A DNA stretch of 55,821 bases. Source: an uncultured Myxococcales bacterium. Its GTDB lineage: Bacteria; Myxococcota_A; UBA9042. Every line of letters begins with the position of its first letter. Positions within the stretch are counted from its first letter, which is position 1. The position numbers and the translations under genes are program-made. The stretch covers positions 1 through 55,821 of the forward strand of contig CAIXGW010000399.1 in the NCBI GenBank assembly GCA_903919145.1, given 5' to 3'. Shown piece by piece: positions 17,525 to 26,649 of the stretch. A model generated the notes under the pieces. It made no database searches. It was not told the origin of the DNA and saw nothing but the letters and a program-made list of their open reading frames with translations.

Positions 17525-18661
17525 ATGGCCCACGGCAAGTTTCTCTTCAACGGCAACATCGGCTCGCCGTCGGCTCTGGCGGCGCGGGTCCGGCCGTGGC
17601 TGCACGCTCGCGGCGGCGGTCCGCCCAAGGTGCTGCTGATCACGGCCGCTTGGGGGCCAGGAGAATACGGCGAGCAGGGCGCGCGCCACGCCCTCAACGA
17701 GGTCGGCGTGCCGTCGGATTGGCATGGCGGCTTTGACCACAACATCTTCAACCTGTGCAGCTGGCATGTCTGGCAGGACTACCTGGCCCGGCATCCGCGG
17801 GTGGCGGCCGTAGACAGCGAATTGCGCGCAGTCCAAGACGCGACCCGGCGATTTTATGTGGAGAAGACCGGTTTTCACGCCGAGCGGATTCGCCAAGCGG
17901 CGCGCTATGCCAGAGACAAGCTGGGCCATTTTCGCATCGGCGATCTGCCCATGTACGAGCGCGACGCCGTGCGGCCCGAGTCGGTGCTGGCTGGCCGCGA
18001 CCTGCTGCGGCGGGCGCTGACCCGCGAGCTGGTGCACGACCTGGCCGACCTGGTGCAGAACGACCGGCGGATGATGCTGACGCTGCAGGAAGAAGAGGCG
18101 CTACTGGCGTCTCGCACCGGCATCCGCGTCGACCGCGACTGGCTTGGCCAGCAGCGGACCCTGGTGGAGAGGATCCTGAGCGCCGATGTGATCTTTCTGT
18201 TTGGCGGCGATCCGGTGGCCCTGCTGGCGAGCCTGCGGTTCTTTGACCTGCAGCACGCCTTGGTCGAGGCGCAGAGGCGCGGCGCGACGTTTGTCTCGAT
18301 CTCCGCGGGATCGCTGGTGTTGTGCGAGAGGATTGTGATCTACGACAACTACAGCCCGGACCCGGCTCGCCGAGAATTCCGCTTGTATGACAAGGGGCTT
18401 GGCCTCATCGGCGGTCTGCAGGTTCTGCCCCACTGCATGGACCGCATCCAGACCGACGACCCCGACAACCTGGCCTACCTGGCGCGGCGCTTTTCTACCC
18501 ACGTCTGCGTAGGCCTGAACGAAGAGAGTTTTTTGCTGGCAGAACCCGCTGTTCCCCGCGCAGTCTCGGTTGGCGAGCATGACGGCGTCTACGTCTTTGG
18601 CGCCGATGGGGTCAAGTGGCGCTACCACGCCGGCGAACAGATCCCCTTGCCGGGGGGATGA
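17525..18661 (+). CDS. Peptidase S51 / type 1 amidotransferase-like protein
   Basis: The product is 378 residues. The C-terminal half carries the S51 (PepE/cyanophycinase) layout: FLFGGDP (residues 225-230) in place of the usual GGGN, then VSISAGSLVLCE with the nucleophile candidate Ser260. PepE is about 230 and cyanophycinase about 270 residues, so this protein has an N-terminal addition with an inserted helical block (about 90-215). Substrate is unknown; dipeptides or isoaspartyl/cyanophycin-type bonds are the family precedent. There is no signal peptide, so it is cytoplasmic. ATG at 17525 has GGAGG five bases upstream. It is transcribed away from korA. Confidence 0.7.
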   Translation: MAHGKFLFNGNIGSPSALAARVRPWLHARGGGPPKVLLITAAWGPGEYGEQGARHALNEVGVPSDWHGGFDHNIFNLCSWHVWQDYLARHPRVAAVDSELRAVQDATRRFYVEKTGFHAERIRQAARYARDKLGHFRIGDLPMYERDAVRPESVLAGRDLLRRALTRELVHDLADLVQNDRRMMLTLQEEEALLASRTGIRVDRDWLGQQRTLVERILSADVIFLFGGDPVALLASLRFFDLQHALVEAQRRGATFVSISAGSLVLCERIVIYDNYSPDPARREFRLYDKGLGLIGGLQVLPHCMDRIQTDDPDNLAYLARRFSTHVCVGLNEESFLLAEPAVPRAVSVGEHDGVYVFGADGVKWRYHAGEQIPLPGG

Positions 18662-18778
18662 GCGCTGCGCTAGGCTGCAATGCCAGCTGAGAAACTACCG
18701 ACTCTCGCCTGCGCAGATTGGGCCGACTCTTGGCGGCGTTGGCCAGCGTGGTAACCAGCGAGCAAAGGTTGGGCGCAC

Positions 18779-19603
18779 ATGGGGCAAGACGGCGTCGCGA
18801 CAATACTGGTGGTAGACGATGACCCGGTGGTTCGCAAGGTGCTGCTGCTCCAACTCCGGCAGCTGGGCTACCACGCTTTGGAGGCTGGTCGCGGGCGCGA
18901 AGCTCTGCACCTATTGGCCAACCACACCATCGATGCCGTTCTGTTGGACGTGGTGATGCCCGACATCAACGGCATTGACGTGTTGCTGCGGCTCAAAGGC
19001 GACGAGCGGACAGAGAACATCCCGGTGCTGGTCATGACCGGCGCGGCGGACCAGGAGATGAGGCTGACCGCGTTGGCCTCTGGCGCAGAAGAGCTGCTGT
19101 CCAAGCCGGTGGATCGCCTGGAGCTGGGCTCGCGTTTGCGCAATGTGCTCAAGGTCAAAGCCTTGACGGACAAGATGCTGCACGCCCAAGGCCAGGGCAA
19201 TGCGGCCAATGGCCACCGCCACCCGCACGCCGAGACTGCCGAAGCGGTTCAAGACGGCGCCTGCTGGCGAGCGGCGCTGCGGGCGGCTGGCCGGGCGTCA
19301 CACGCACACGGTGCACCGCACACCCTGATGCGGCTGGCCGTCGACGGGCGCCTGGACCACGACCACGGGCCCATGCTGTTTTCCGACCTGGCCACCGACA
19401 TGCTGGGCCGCGAGCGCCTGGCAGCCGCGGTGCGCGACGCCTCGACCGGCGCCGTGGTAGAGCTGGTGGCCACCCTGGACCGGCTGGGGCCGTGTACCGT
19501 CTACCTGGAGCCGGTGTGGACAGGCACGCAATTCCAAGGCGGCGTGGGCATTTCTTCGCCGGCAGCCGCTTTGGTAGCGCTGCTGGTGCCCCTGCGCGGC
19601 TGA
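18779..19603 (+). CDS. Response regulator with unknown output domain
   Basis: Residues 8-125 are a receiver domain: acidic pocket VVDDDP, phosphoacceptor Asp in AVLLDVVMPDING, Thr in LVMTGA, and Lys in LLSKPVD. After a linker (about 126-160) come about 110 residues with no motif I recognise (segments GPMLFSDLATDML, LVATLDRLGPCTVYLEPVW, GVGISSPAAALVALL). No helix-turn-helix, GGDEF or HD-GYP signature is present. It faces the stressosome-linked hybrid kinase (convergent, 91 bp apart) and is the nearest candidate partner for it. The start at 18779 is the first ATG; no strong binding site precedes it. Confidence 0.8.
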   Translation: MGQDGVATILVVDDDPVVRKVLLLQLRQLGYHALEAGRGREALHLLANHTIDAVLLDVVMPDINGIDVLLRLKGDERTENIPVLVMTGAADQEMRLTALASGAEELLSKPVDRLELGSRLRNVLKVKALTDKMLHAQGQGNAANGHRHPHAETAEAVQDGACWRAALRAAGRASHAHGAPHTLMRLAVDGRLDHDHGPMLFSDLATDMLGRERLAAAVRDASTGAVVELVATLDRLGPCTVYLEPVWTGTQFQGGVGISSPAAALVALLVPLRG

Positions 19604-19694
19604 GGTTGTCGGCCTCTGCAGGCACCTGCACGCGAACCTGTGGGCAGCGATCGGCTTGGCAGCGCCCTATATCGACAAATGCTTGGAACTACTT

Positions 19695-22253
19695 CTAGTC
19701 GCCCACGTGGGCCAGGATCGCCGGCAGCTGCGCCAAGGCGTGATCCAGGGCCCGCGCCAGGCTGGCCAGCGACTCTTGATCGGCGGACAGGGCCGCGGTG
19801 GGTTCGCCTTTGCGCAGTTCTTGCTCTACCTGCGCCGCCGCCTGGGCCACCGCCGTCAGGCCGAGCATGCCTGCCAATCCCTTGAGGGTGTGGGCTTCGC
19901 GGATGGCCTTGGGTCGCTCTTGCGGCACTGCCGAGGCCTGCAACACCGTGTGGGCCGTGGTGCCATGGGCCTCGGCAAACCGCTGTAGCATCTCTTTGAG
20001 CAAAGCCGGGCGCCCGCCTGTGCAGCGCAGTGCCATCGGCAGGTCAAACACCGCGCTCTCTGGCGGTGGCAGCGCGACGGGCTGGGGGGACGTCAGCGGC
20101 GGCTCAGCCGGCGGAGGACCCACGGGTAGCGGCATGGCTGGGGCAACTGGCGGAGCTGCAGCGCTGGGCAAGGCTGCGGCAACGGTCAGTCCGCTGGCCA
20201 GATGGGTGCGGTGCAAGACCTTGGCCACAGTGCGGTACAGCACCTCTGGGTTGATGGGCTTGGCCACGTGGTCGTTCATGCCCAAGGCCAGGCAGCGGTC
20301 GCGCTCTTCGGCCATGGCGTGGGCGGTCATGGCCACCACCGGCAGGTCGTCAAAGCGGCGGTTGGCGCGGATCAGCCGCGTGGCCTCATAGCCGTCCAGC
20401 ACCGGCATCTGCAGGTCCATCAGCACCAGATCCACTGGCAGCGGGTCTTGGCTGGCACTGAGAAAGTCCAGGGCCTGTCGGCCGTCATTGGCCGTGGTGA
20501 CCTTGATGCCCACGGCCCCCAGCAGCTCGACAGCGATGTCGCGGTTGATGGCGTTGTCTTCGACCACCAGCGCCCGCACCCCTTGCAGCTCGTGCCATGG
20601 AGCGTGGGCCTGGCGACTCTGGGGGCGCCCGACCGCGAAGACCACCTCGTGGATCGTGTCCAGCAGCGCGCTGGCGTGGACGGGCTTGGTCAGCACATGG
20701 CGAACGCCCGATTGCTCAGCCAGGTCGCGCACATCGGCGGTACCGTAGGCAGTGACCACGGCAAATGCCGGCCGCTCGCTGCGGTTGGGCACGGCGTTGC
20801 TCAAGAGCTCGATGGCCTTGGTACCGCTGGCCCCCGGCAGCTTCCAGTCCAGCAGCACCACTTGGACCGGGTTGTGGTGGGCCCACGCCTCTTCCAGCAG
20901 CTCGGCACCGAGCTCGGCGCTGGCCACGGCATCGACCTTCAGTTCCCAGCTTTCCAGCAGCTCTACCAGCAACTCTCTGGAAATACGAGTATCCTCTACT
21001 ACCAAGCAGCGCAGCCCGCGCAGCTGGCCAACACTGACCTGGCTTTGAATGCGCGGTGCCCCGATGCCCAGCGGCAGCGCGACTTCAAAGGAGGTGCCCA
21101 CGCCGGGTTCGCTGTGGACCTGCACGTCGCCGTGCATCATCTGCACCAGGCGATGGATGATCGACAGGCCCAAGCCGGTGCCGCCGTAGCGCCGGGTCGT
21201 CGAGCCGTCGGCCTGCTCAAAGGCGTGGAACAGCCGCTGCACCTGGTCGGCAGGCATTCCGATGCCAGTGTCCTGCACCACCATGGTCAGCAGCAGCTTG
21301 TCTCCCTGGCGCAGGGTGACGCGGATGCTGACCACGATGCTGCCGCGCTCGGTAAACTTGACCGAATTGCTGACCAGATTCACCAGGATTTGCTGCAACC
21401 GCAGGGGATCGCCCAGCAGGTCGGCGGGCAGAGCCGGGTCCACCTCAAATTGCAGGGTCAGGCCTTTGTCGATCGCCGCCTGGGCCGTCACAGCGGAGAC
21501 GTTGTCGAGCACTTCGGTCATGGAGAACTCGGTGCTCTCTATGACCAGTCGGCCAGCTTCGATCTTGGAGAAGTCCAGGACGTCGTTGACGATACCTAGC
21601 AGCGAGCTGGCCGAGTCGTGGACCTTGCTCAGGTAGTCGCGCTGGCGCGGGGACAGATCGGTGCGCAGCGCCAAGTGGGTCAGGCCGATGATGGCGTTCA
21701 TGGGCGTGCGGATTTCGTGGCTCATGTTGGCCAGGAACATCGACTTGGCTTTGGTCGCGCCTTCCGCCTGCTCTTTGGCTGCCTGCAGCTCGCCGGTGCG
21801 CTCGGCCACCAGGCCTTCCAGGTTCTGCTGGTGGTCGCGCAGCTCCTTGTTGCGGGTCTGCAATTCCGCCATCAGCTGCCGGTGCGAGCGCCAAGCAAAG
21901 CGCTGCCGCAGGGCGTCGATCTCCTGCTGGGTCGGCGGGTCGCGGTGCATCGGCAGCTGCCACGCCAGGTAGGCTTCGGTCGGAGACTGGGTCGCCCACG
22001 GCGCCAAGGTCTGGGCCTGCTGAAAGCCGCGCCCCGGGCCACCCAACCGCAACACGTTGCCGTAGTTGAGGTTTTCTAGGCTGACCTGCCAGGCGTGGCC
22101 AGCGCCGGCGGCCCGCGCCCAGGTAGAGAACGCCACCGCGCAGTGGGCCGCGGCGGTTGGATCGGCCAGCAATTCACCGGCGAGACGCCAAACAATCCGC
22201 CGTGCCTCTGGGATCGAGTCCACGTCGTGGATCCGCACCTCACCCACCAGCAT
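19695..22253 (-). CDS. Hybrid histidine kinase (HisKA-HATPase-REC-REC-Hpt)
   Basis: This 852-residue soluble phosphorelay kinase begins with about 100 residues resembling a decayed GHKL/RsbW-type fold ([20 protein letters not shown]). A coiled coil follows (125-170), then the HisKA box with His179 ([12 protein letters not shown]), HATPase motifs ([25 protein letters not shown]), receiver 1 (LLDWKLPG), receiver 2 ([11 protein letters not shown]) and a C-terminal Hpt domain ([13 protein letters not shown]). No transmembrane segment is seen. The ATG at 22253 is preceded by GGAGGTGCCC. It overlaps the phosphatase gene by 14 bp, so it is the last gene of the stressosome operon and probably its output. 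Confidence 0.92.
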   Translation of the reverse strand: MLVGEVRIHDVDSIPEARRIVWRLAGELLADPTAAAHCAVAFSTWARAAGAGHAWQVSLENLNYGNVLRLGGPGRGFQQAQTLAPWATQSPTEAYLAWQLPMHRDPPTQQEIDALRQRFAWRSHRQLMAELQTRNKELRDHQQNLEGLVAERTGELQAAKEQAEGATKAKSMFLANMSHEIRTPMNAIIGLTHLALRTDLSPRQRDYLSKVHDSASSLLGIVNDVLDFSKIEAGRLVIESTEFSMTEVLDNVSAVTAQAAIDKGLTLQFEVDPALPADLLGDPLRLQQILVNLVSNSVKFTERGSIVVSIRVTLRQGDKLLLTMVVQDTGIGMPADQVQRLFHAFEQADGSTTRRYGGTGLGLSIIHRLVQMMHGDVQVHSEPGVGTSFEVALPLGIGAPRIQSQVSVGQLRGLRCLVVEDTRISRELLVELLESWELKVDAVASAELGAELLEEAWAHHNPVQVVLLDWKLPGASGTKAIELLSNAVPNRSERPAFAVVTAYGTADVRDLAEQSGVRHVLTKPVHASALLDTIHEVVFAVGRPQSRQAHAPWHELQGVRALVVEDNAINRDIAVELLGAVGIKVTTANDGRQALDFLSASQDPLPVDLVLMDLQMPVLDGYEATRLIRANRRFDDLPVVAMTAHAMAEERDRCLALGMNDHVAKPINPEVLYRTVAKVLHRTHLASGLTVAAALPSAAAPPVAPAMPLPVGPPPAEPPLTSPQPVALPPPESAVFDLPMALRCTGGRPALLKEMLQRFAEAHGTTAHTVLQASAVPQERPKAIREAHTLKGLAGMLGLTAVAQAAAQVEQELRKGEPTAALSADQESLASLARALDHALAQLPAILAHVGD

Positions 22254-22938
22254 GGGCACCTCCGAAAAGATCGTCTTGCACAACACGAACACAGATGGCC
22301 GTGGCATCGTCATGGCGGCGCTGGTACAGCCGGGTGGTGCGCGCGGCCAGGGCGTCGCAGCTCAGCACGGGCCACTCGCGCTGCAGGGCATTCCAGCCCT
22401 CTGAGCGCACGCCGTCGGAGGTCAGGGCGAACAACTGCGAGATCGTCCAGTGCAGCGGGCGCGCCTCTACCCGCGGCATGGTCACGCCGAGCTGACCAGA
22501 ATTGGGCTCGTGGTGGTGGGGCTTGCCGGCAAACCAGCCGCTGCGGACGTTGCCCACCGCTGCCATCTCGCCAATGCCGCGGCGCAGATCCAGGCGCAGG
22601 ACGGCGGCCACCGCCCCTTGGCTGCCGATCAGGCGCTGGTGGGCTGCGTACAGCCACGAGGCCGCAGGCAGATCCCCTTGGCGGCGCATGTGCTGGTCCA
22701 AGTCTTCTGCGACCTGGGCGGCGTGGCGTCCGTGGCCGGCGACGTCGACGACCGCGACATGCAGCACGTCGGCAAAGTGCTGCACGATCGCCCGGTCACC
22801 GCTGACAAATTCGCCGGGGCAGGGCAGCAGCGACCACGCCACTTCGGCCCGCCATGGCGCGGTTGGCGGCGGTTCCTCAGCCCACGGCACCTGCACGGCG
22901 GAGTGCGCGTCGCGCTTGCGCGGCGTCCATCGGTTCAC
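22240..22938 (-). CDS. rsbX: SpoIIE/PP2C-type phosphatase (RsbX-like)
   Basis: This roughly 232-residue serine phosphatase domain has no sensor. Metal-binding motifs are present: [27 protein letters not shown] and [12 protein letters not shown]. In stressosome operons RsbX dephosphorylates RsbR and RsbS, resetting the complex. I chose the GTG at 22938, which overlaps the rsbT stop (GTGA); a GTG three codons upstream is also possible. The length is close to RsbX (about 200) and far shorter than RsbU-type proteins with N-terminal regulatory domains. Sequence similarity was judged by motif only. Confidence 0.82.
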   Translation of the reverse strand: MNRWTPRKRDAHSAVQVPWAEEPPPTAPWRAEVAWSLLPCPGEFVSGDRAIVQHFADVLHVAVVDVAGHGRHAAQVAEDLDQHMRRQGDLPAASWLYAAHQRLIGSQGAVAAVLRLDLRRGIGEMAAVGNVRSGWFAGKPHHHEPNSGQLGVTMPRVEARPLHWTISQLFALTSDGVRSEGWNALQREWPVLSCDALAARTTRLYQRRHDDATAICVRVVQDDLFGGAHAGG

Positions 22939-23411
22939 GGTCGCCACCAGCGCCGGGCCAGGACCCGCGTCCCCTTGCCAGGTTCGCTTTCAATTTCAAA
23001 GTCGTCGACCAAGCGCTTGACGCCCGGCAGGCCCAAGCCCAGGCCGTGGCCAGAGCTGAAGTGATCGGTCAGGGCATCGGCGATGTTGGCAATGCCCGGC
23101 CCCTGGTCCTGGGCAATCAACTCGCAGTAGTAGCGGCCGTTGCGCTGGCCGATCGCCACGCTGATCTGGCCGCGACCGGCGTAGCGGTAGATGTTGTGGC
23201 CCAGCTCTGAGGCGGCGGTGGTGATGCGCGCCTGCTCAAGCTCGCTGCAGTAGGCCGCCCGCAGCAACCGCCGCACTCCGCCCACCAAGGCTTGCAGGTC
23301 GGCGTCACTGGCGATCCAGAAGACGTGGCGCCGATCCCTGCTTTCAGGCTTGGACTCGCTTTCCGCGAGCCCGGGAGGGGCGCCATCGGCACGGTCTTTG
23401 GAGTCGATCAT
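22935..23411 (-). CDS. rsbT: RsbT-like switch protein kinase (GHKL ATPase)
   Basis: This 158-residue ATP-binding protein of the RsbT type carries an N-box TAASELGHNIYRYAG, a G1 box QDQGPGIAN and a G2 box SSGHGLGLGLPGVKRL. In stressosomes RsbT is held by RsbR-RsbS, phosphorylates them under stress, and leaves to activate a downstream partner. The ATG at 23411 overlaps the rsbS stop (ATGA). The first 25 residues are a charged, variable leader. No RsbU-type phosphatase lies nearby, so its target is likely the kinase encoded two genes downstream. Confidence 0.88.
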   Translation of the reverse strand: MIDSKDRADGAPPGLAESESKPESRDRRHVFWIASDADLQALVGGVRRLLRAAYCSELEQARITTAASELGHNIYRYAGRGQISVAIGQRNGRYYCELIAQDQGPGIANIADALTDHFSSGHGLGLGLPGVKRLVDDFEIESEPGKGTRVLARRWWRP

Positions 23412-23806
23412 GGGTGGCGCCGGATCCACAGCAGTGCCGCGTGGACACTGGCAACCGTGGCCTCAAAGCCAGAAAGATCGGCCTCCAGCAAGCAGAAGAC
23501 CTCGACGACCTGGGGCCTCATGCCGCACAGCACCGTGTGGGTGCCCATCAGCCGGACCATCGAGGCCGTGGCCCCCAGCACCGCGAATTCCCACGTGTCC
23601 ATCAGCTGCAGCGGGCTGACGTCAATGACCACGGCCCGCGCCCGCACCCGATGGACGAGCTCCAGCAGCTCCTCGCGCATGCGCCGGGTACTGCCCTCGG
23701 TCAGCTCGCGGGTCAGCGTCGCCACCACCACCCGCTCGACGACGGAGAAGGTGACGCGCTCGTCATCCGCGTCCAGGTTGGGTTCTGGGGGGCGCAGGTG
23801 GTTCAT
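23408..23806 (-). CDS. rsbS: RsbS-like STAS-domain stressosome scaffold
   Basis: This 132-residue single STAS domain (residues about 20-125) is the minor scaffold component of the stressosome. Core strands and the phosphosite loop are visible: ARAVVIDVSPLQLMDTWEF. At the place of the conserved phosphoserine of Bacillus RsbS (in a D-S-F context) this protein has Asp-Thr-Trp, so the acceptor would be a threonine. It starts seven bases after the rsbR stop and overlaps rsbT, giving stoichiometric expression. Confidence 0.88.
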   Translation of the reverse strand: MNHLRPPEPNLDADDERVTFSVVERVVVATLTRELTEGSTRRMREELLELVHRVRARAVVIDVSPLQLMDTWEFAVLGATASMVRLMGTHTVLCGMRPQVVEVFCLLEADLSGFEATVASVHAALLWIRRHP

Positions 23807-23812
23807 GGGCGG

Positions 23813-24754
23813 TCAAGCTCCGGTTCGGCGGATTTCGATGCCAATGCGCCGAAAGCCTTCTTCCAAGGCGTCTCGCAGGGTGGCGCGCGTCTGCACCGAG
23901 CCGACGTCAATGCCCAGCTCTACGATGGTCTGGGCGATCGCCGGGCTGAGGCCAGAGAGCAGGCACTCGCAGCCCATCAGCCGCGTCGCCTTGGTGACTT
24001 TGACCAGGTGGTTGGCCACCGCCGTGTCCATCACCGACACGCCACTGATATCCATGATGAAAACCTGGGCCCGCGTCTCGGCGATGCGGGTCAGCACCGA
24101 ACGCATGATGTCGTGGGCGCGCCGCGAATCGACGATGCCCACGACCGGCAGCATCAAGATATCCTCCCACAAAGACGTCACTGGCGTTGACATCTCCAGG
24201 ATCGACCGGGCCTGATCACCAATCTTTTCATTGACAATCCGCGAGTAGGCCTCTACCACGATGGCCGTGTCGATGTGCACCAGCCGCGTCACGGCGCGCA
24301 ACACCTGCAAGAAGGCCTCTTGGCTTGGCGCTCTCTTGGCCATCAGGTCGCCCAGAAGGGTCAGCGACATGTCCATCGCGGCGAAGTAGGCCGGCAGCCC
24401 CAGGCCGACGCGGGCGTGGACGGCGCCCACCTCGTGGCGGTAGCGCACGTACCGCTCGTCGACGTCGGCGGCAAAAAACGTCTGCCAGTAGCCCTGCTGC
24501 ATCTGCTTGACCCGCTGCAACCGGTTTGGATCGTTAAAGAACAACGCAAACTCGGGCTGCTCGACCATCCACTGGTAGAACAGGTCGATGTACTCGCTCA
24601 TTTCCGGATCCAGCCACTCGCCGGCCTGACGGACCAGCGCCAGCTCTGCGGGACCCACCCGGTGGCGACTGAGCAGCTGCTGAGCTGTGGCCAGCTCCGG
24701 CCATTGTTCTTCCTGGCCCCAGTGGGGAGAGGTCGGTGCAGGTGTTCCGTTCAT
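23813..24754 (-). CDS. rsbR: RsbR-type stressosome protein with globin sensor domain
   Basis: This 313-residue protein has two domains. Residues about 20-175 match the globin-coupled sensor fold: FYQWMVEQPEFALFF, GYWQTFFAADVDERYV, and the proximal-helix segment VGAVHARVGLGLPAYF, in which His113 should ligate heme. Residues about 187-305 are a STAS domain (STPVTSLWEDILMLPVVG, FIMDISGVSVMDTAVANHL). This is the architecture of heme-binding, oxygen-responsive RsbR such as that of Vibrio vulnificus. It begins 22 bp after prfC and leads the rsbR-S-T-X-kinase set. Phosphosite candidates are Thr190 and Ser210, by position relative to Bacillus RsbR. Confidence 0.9.
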   Translation of the reverse strand: MNGTPAPTSPHWGQEEQWPELATAQQLLSRHRVGPAELALVRQAGEWLDPEMSEYIDLFYQWMVEQPEFALFFNDPNRLQRVKQMQQGYWQTFFAADVDERYVRYRHEVGAVHARVGLGLPAYFAAMDMSLTLLGDLMAKRAPSQEAFLQVLRAVTRLVHIDTAIVVEAYSRIVNEKIGDQARSILEMSTPVTSLWEDILMLPVVGIVDSRRAHDIMRSVLTRIAETRAQVFIMDISGVSVMDTAVANHLVKVTKATRLMGCECLLSGLSPAIAQTIVELGIDVGSVQTRATLRDALEEGFRRIGIEIRRTGA

Positions 24755-24776
24755 GGGATCCTCGCAGGGGGGAGCG

Positions 24777-26363
24777 CTAGTGAAGCTCCATGGTGGAGTG
24801 CAGTGTCACCCCGGGGTTTCTCTCGGCGATGTAGTCGGCGCGGAAGCGGGTCTCGGTCAGCAGGCAGAGGTTGCCGCTGCCGTCGGTAAAGAGGTCGCGG
24901 GTGTAGGCATTCTCAAAGGCATCGCGCTTGCTGGCATCGGCCAAGGTCACCCAGCGGCAGACCTGCAGGCCCAGGCCCTCAAACGCTGCATCGACATTGT
25001 ACTCTTCGCGCAGCCGGGCTTCGATGACGTCAAACTGCAGGGATCCCACGGCGCCGACGATCCAGTCCGAGCCAATCAGCGGGCGAAACAGCTGCGCTGC
25101 GCCTTCTTCGCACACTTCCGTCAGCCCCTTGGCCAATTGCTTCTGCTTCATGGGGTCTTTGAGGCGGACGCGCCGGAACAGCTCAGGGGCGAAGTTGGGC
25201 ACGCCGGTGAAGCGCAGCGACTCGCCTTCGCTGAAGGTGTCGGCAATGCGGATGGTGCCGTGGTTGGGAATGCCAATGATGTCACCTGGATAGGCTTCTT
25301 CGACGATCGACCGGTCGCGGGCCAGAAAAGTCATGGCGTTGCGGACCTGCAGATCCTTGCCGGTGCGGACGTGGCGGATCGTCATGCCGCGGCGAAAAAC
25401 CCCTGAGACGATGCGGATAAAGGCCATGCGGTCGCGGTGCTGGCGGTCCATGTTGGCCTGGATCTTGAAGACAAAGCCGCTGAACTTTTCTTCTTCGGCC
25501 TCTACCACCCGTGCCACGGTCTCTCTGGGCTGGGGAGTCGGCGCCAGATCACAAAAGCAATCCAGCAGTTCTTTGACGCCAAAGTTGTGCTTGGCAGAGC
25601 CAAAGAACACCGGTGTCTGCTGGCCGCGCAGGAAGCGCTTCTCGTCGTAGGGCTCAGAGGCGCCTTCCAGCAGCTCGATCTCGCCCAGGACCTGCTCTTG
25701 GTGGGCTCCGATCATCGCCTTGGCGGCGTCAGAGGTCAGGTCTCCAATGATTTCGCGCTCATTGGCCAGGCCGCGCTCGGTGGCCAGGTAGAAGTTCAGG
25801 GTCTTGTCGCGCAGGTCGTACACGCCCTGAAATTCTTTGCCGGCGCCGATCGGCCAAGTCATTGGCGTGCAGGCCATGTGCAGCTCTTTTTCAAGGTTAT
25901 CCAGCAGATCAAGAGGGTCCATGGCTTCAAGGTCGAGCTTGTTCATAAAGGTGATGACCGGCGTGCGCTTGAGGCGGCAGACGTCGAGCAGCTTCTTGGT
26001 CTGGGTCTCTACGCCCTTGGTCGCGTCAATGACCATCAGCACGGCGTCGACGGCGGTCAGGGTGCGGAAGGTGTCCTCGCTGAAGTCGTTGTGGCCCGGG
26101 GTATCCAGCAGGTTGAGCTGCAGGCCGCGGTACTCAAAAGTCATCACCGCGGTCGACACCGAGATGCCGCGCTCCTTTTCAATGGCCATCCAGTCCGAAG
26201 TGGCTGACTTCTGGTTGCGCTTGGCCTTGACTGCACCCGCCAAGTGGATCGCGCCGCCGAAAAGCAGCAGCTTCTCTGTGATGGTCGTCTTGCCGGCGTC
26301 GGGGTGGCTGATGATCGCAAAGGTGCGGCGGCGAGCGATCTCGCGGTGCAGTTCGGCAGACAT
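24777..26363 (-). CDS. prfC: Peptide chain release factor 3
   Basis: This 528-residue translational GTPase matches the length of E. coli RF3 (529). The P-loop is SHPDAGKTT, switch II DTPGHNDFSEDT, and the base-recognition motif FMNKLD; RF3-specific text includes HLAGAVKAKRNQKSATSDW and EKERGISV. It recycles class-1 release factors from the ribosome. The ATG at 26363 (MSAELHREIARRRTFAIISH) matches family starts; an upstream in-frame extension would be non-homologous. The gene ends 22 bp before rsbR, so stressosome genes may be read through from it. Confidence 0.96.
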   Translation of the reverse strand: MSAELHREIARRRTFAIISHPDAGKTTITEKLLLFGGAIHLAGAVKAKRNQKSATSDWMAIEKERGISVSTAVMTFEYRGLQLNLLDTPGHNDFSEDTFRTLTAVDAVLMVIDATKGVETQTKKLLDVCRLKRTPVITFMNKLDLEAMDPLDLLDNLEKELHMACTPMTWPIGAGKEFQGVYDLRDKTLNFYLATERGLANEREIIGDLTSDAAKAMIGAHQEQVLGEIELLEGASEPYDEKRFLRGQQTPVFFGSAKHNFGVKELLDCFCDLAPTPQPRETVARVVEAEEEKFSGFVFKIQANMDRQHRDRMAFIRIVSGVFRRGMTIRHVRTGKDLQVRNAMTFLARDRSIVEEAYPGDIIGIPNHGTIRIADTFSEGESLRFTGVPNFAPELFRRVRLKDPMKQKQLAKGLTEVCEEGAAQLFRPLIGSDWIVGAVGSLQFDVIEARLREEYNVDAAFEGLGLQVCRWVTLADASKRDAFENAYTRDLFTDGSGNLCLLTETRFRADYIAERNPGVTLHSTMELH

Positions 26364-26649
26364 GGAAAACCTTGGCGCTACGAGCGGCGAGAGGGCAGTG
26401 GGGCCGGCTTTTGGGGCGATGCTTCTGAGAGGCATGGTCAAACGGCGGCGACAGGCGAGCCTGGTTGGGGACCCGCGGCAGCTGCAAAGCGCGCCGACAG
26501 GGCCTGGGCAAGCCCAACAGTTTAGCGCGGCCGGGTCTGGTCTCACAAGGTCGCGGCGAACTTATCGGCCACAGTTGCTTTGGTCCGCGGCTGCCGCGAC
26601 ACTGCGGAGGCGCCATGCAGGAGAAGCGGCGCCAAGGCAAGGTAAGCCC
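26364..26649. promoter_or_regulatory. Divergent intergenic region, prfC and VOC gene
   Basis: These 286 bp lie between two outward-facing start codons. Promoters for prfC (and perhaps the stressosome genes) and for the VOC gene are expected here; none is clear by eye. The aaggtaag stretch at 26639-26646 may serve as the VOC gene ribosome binding site. Confidence 0.35.
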
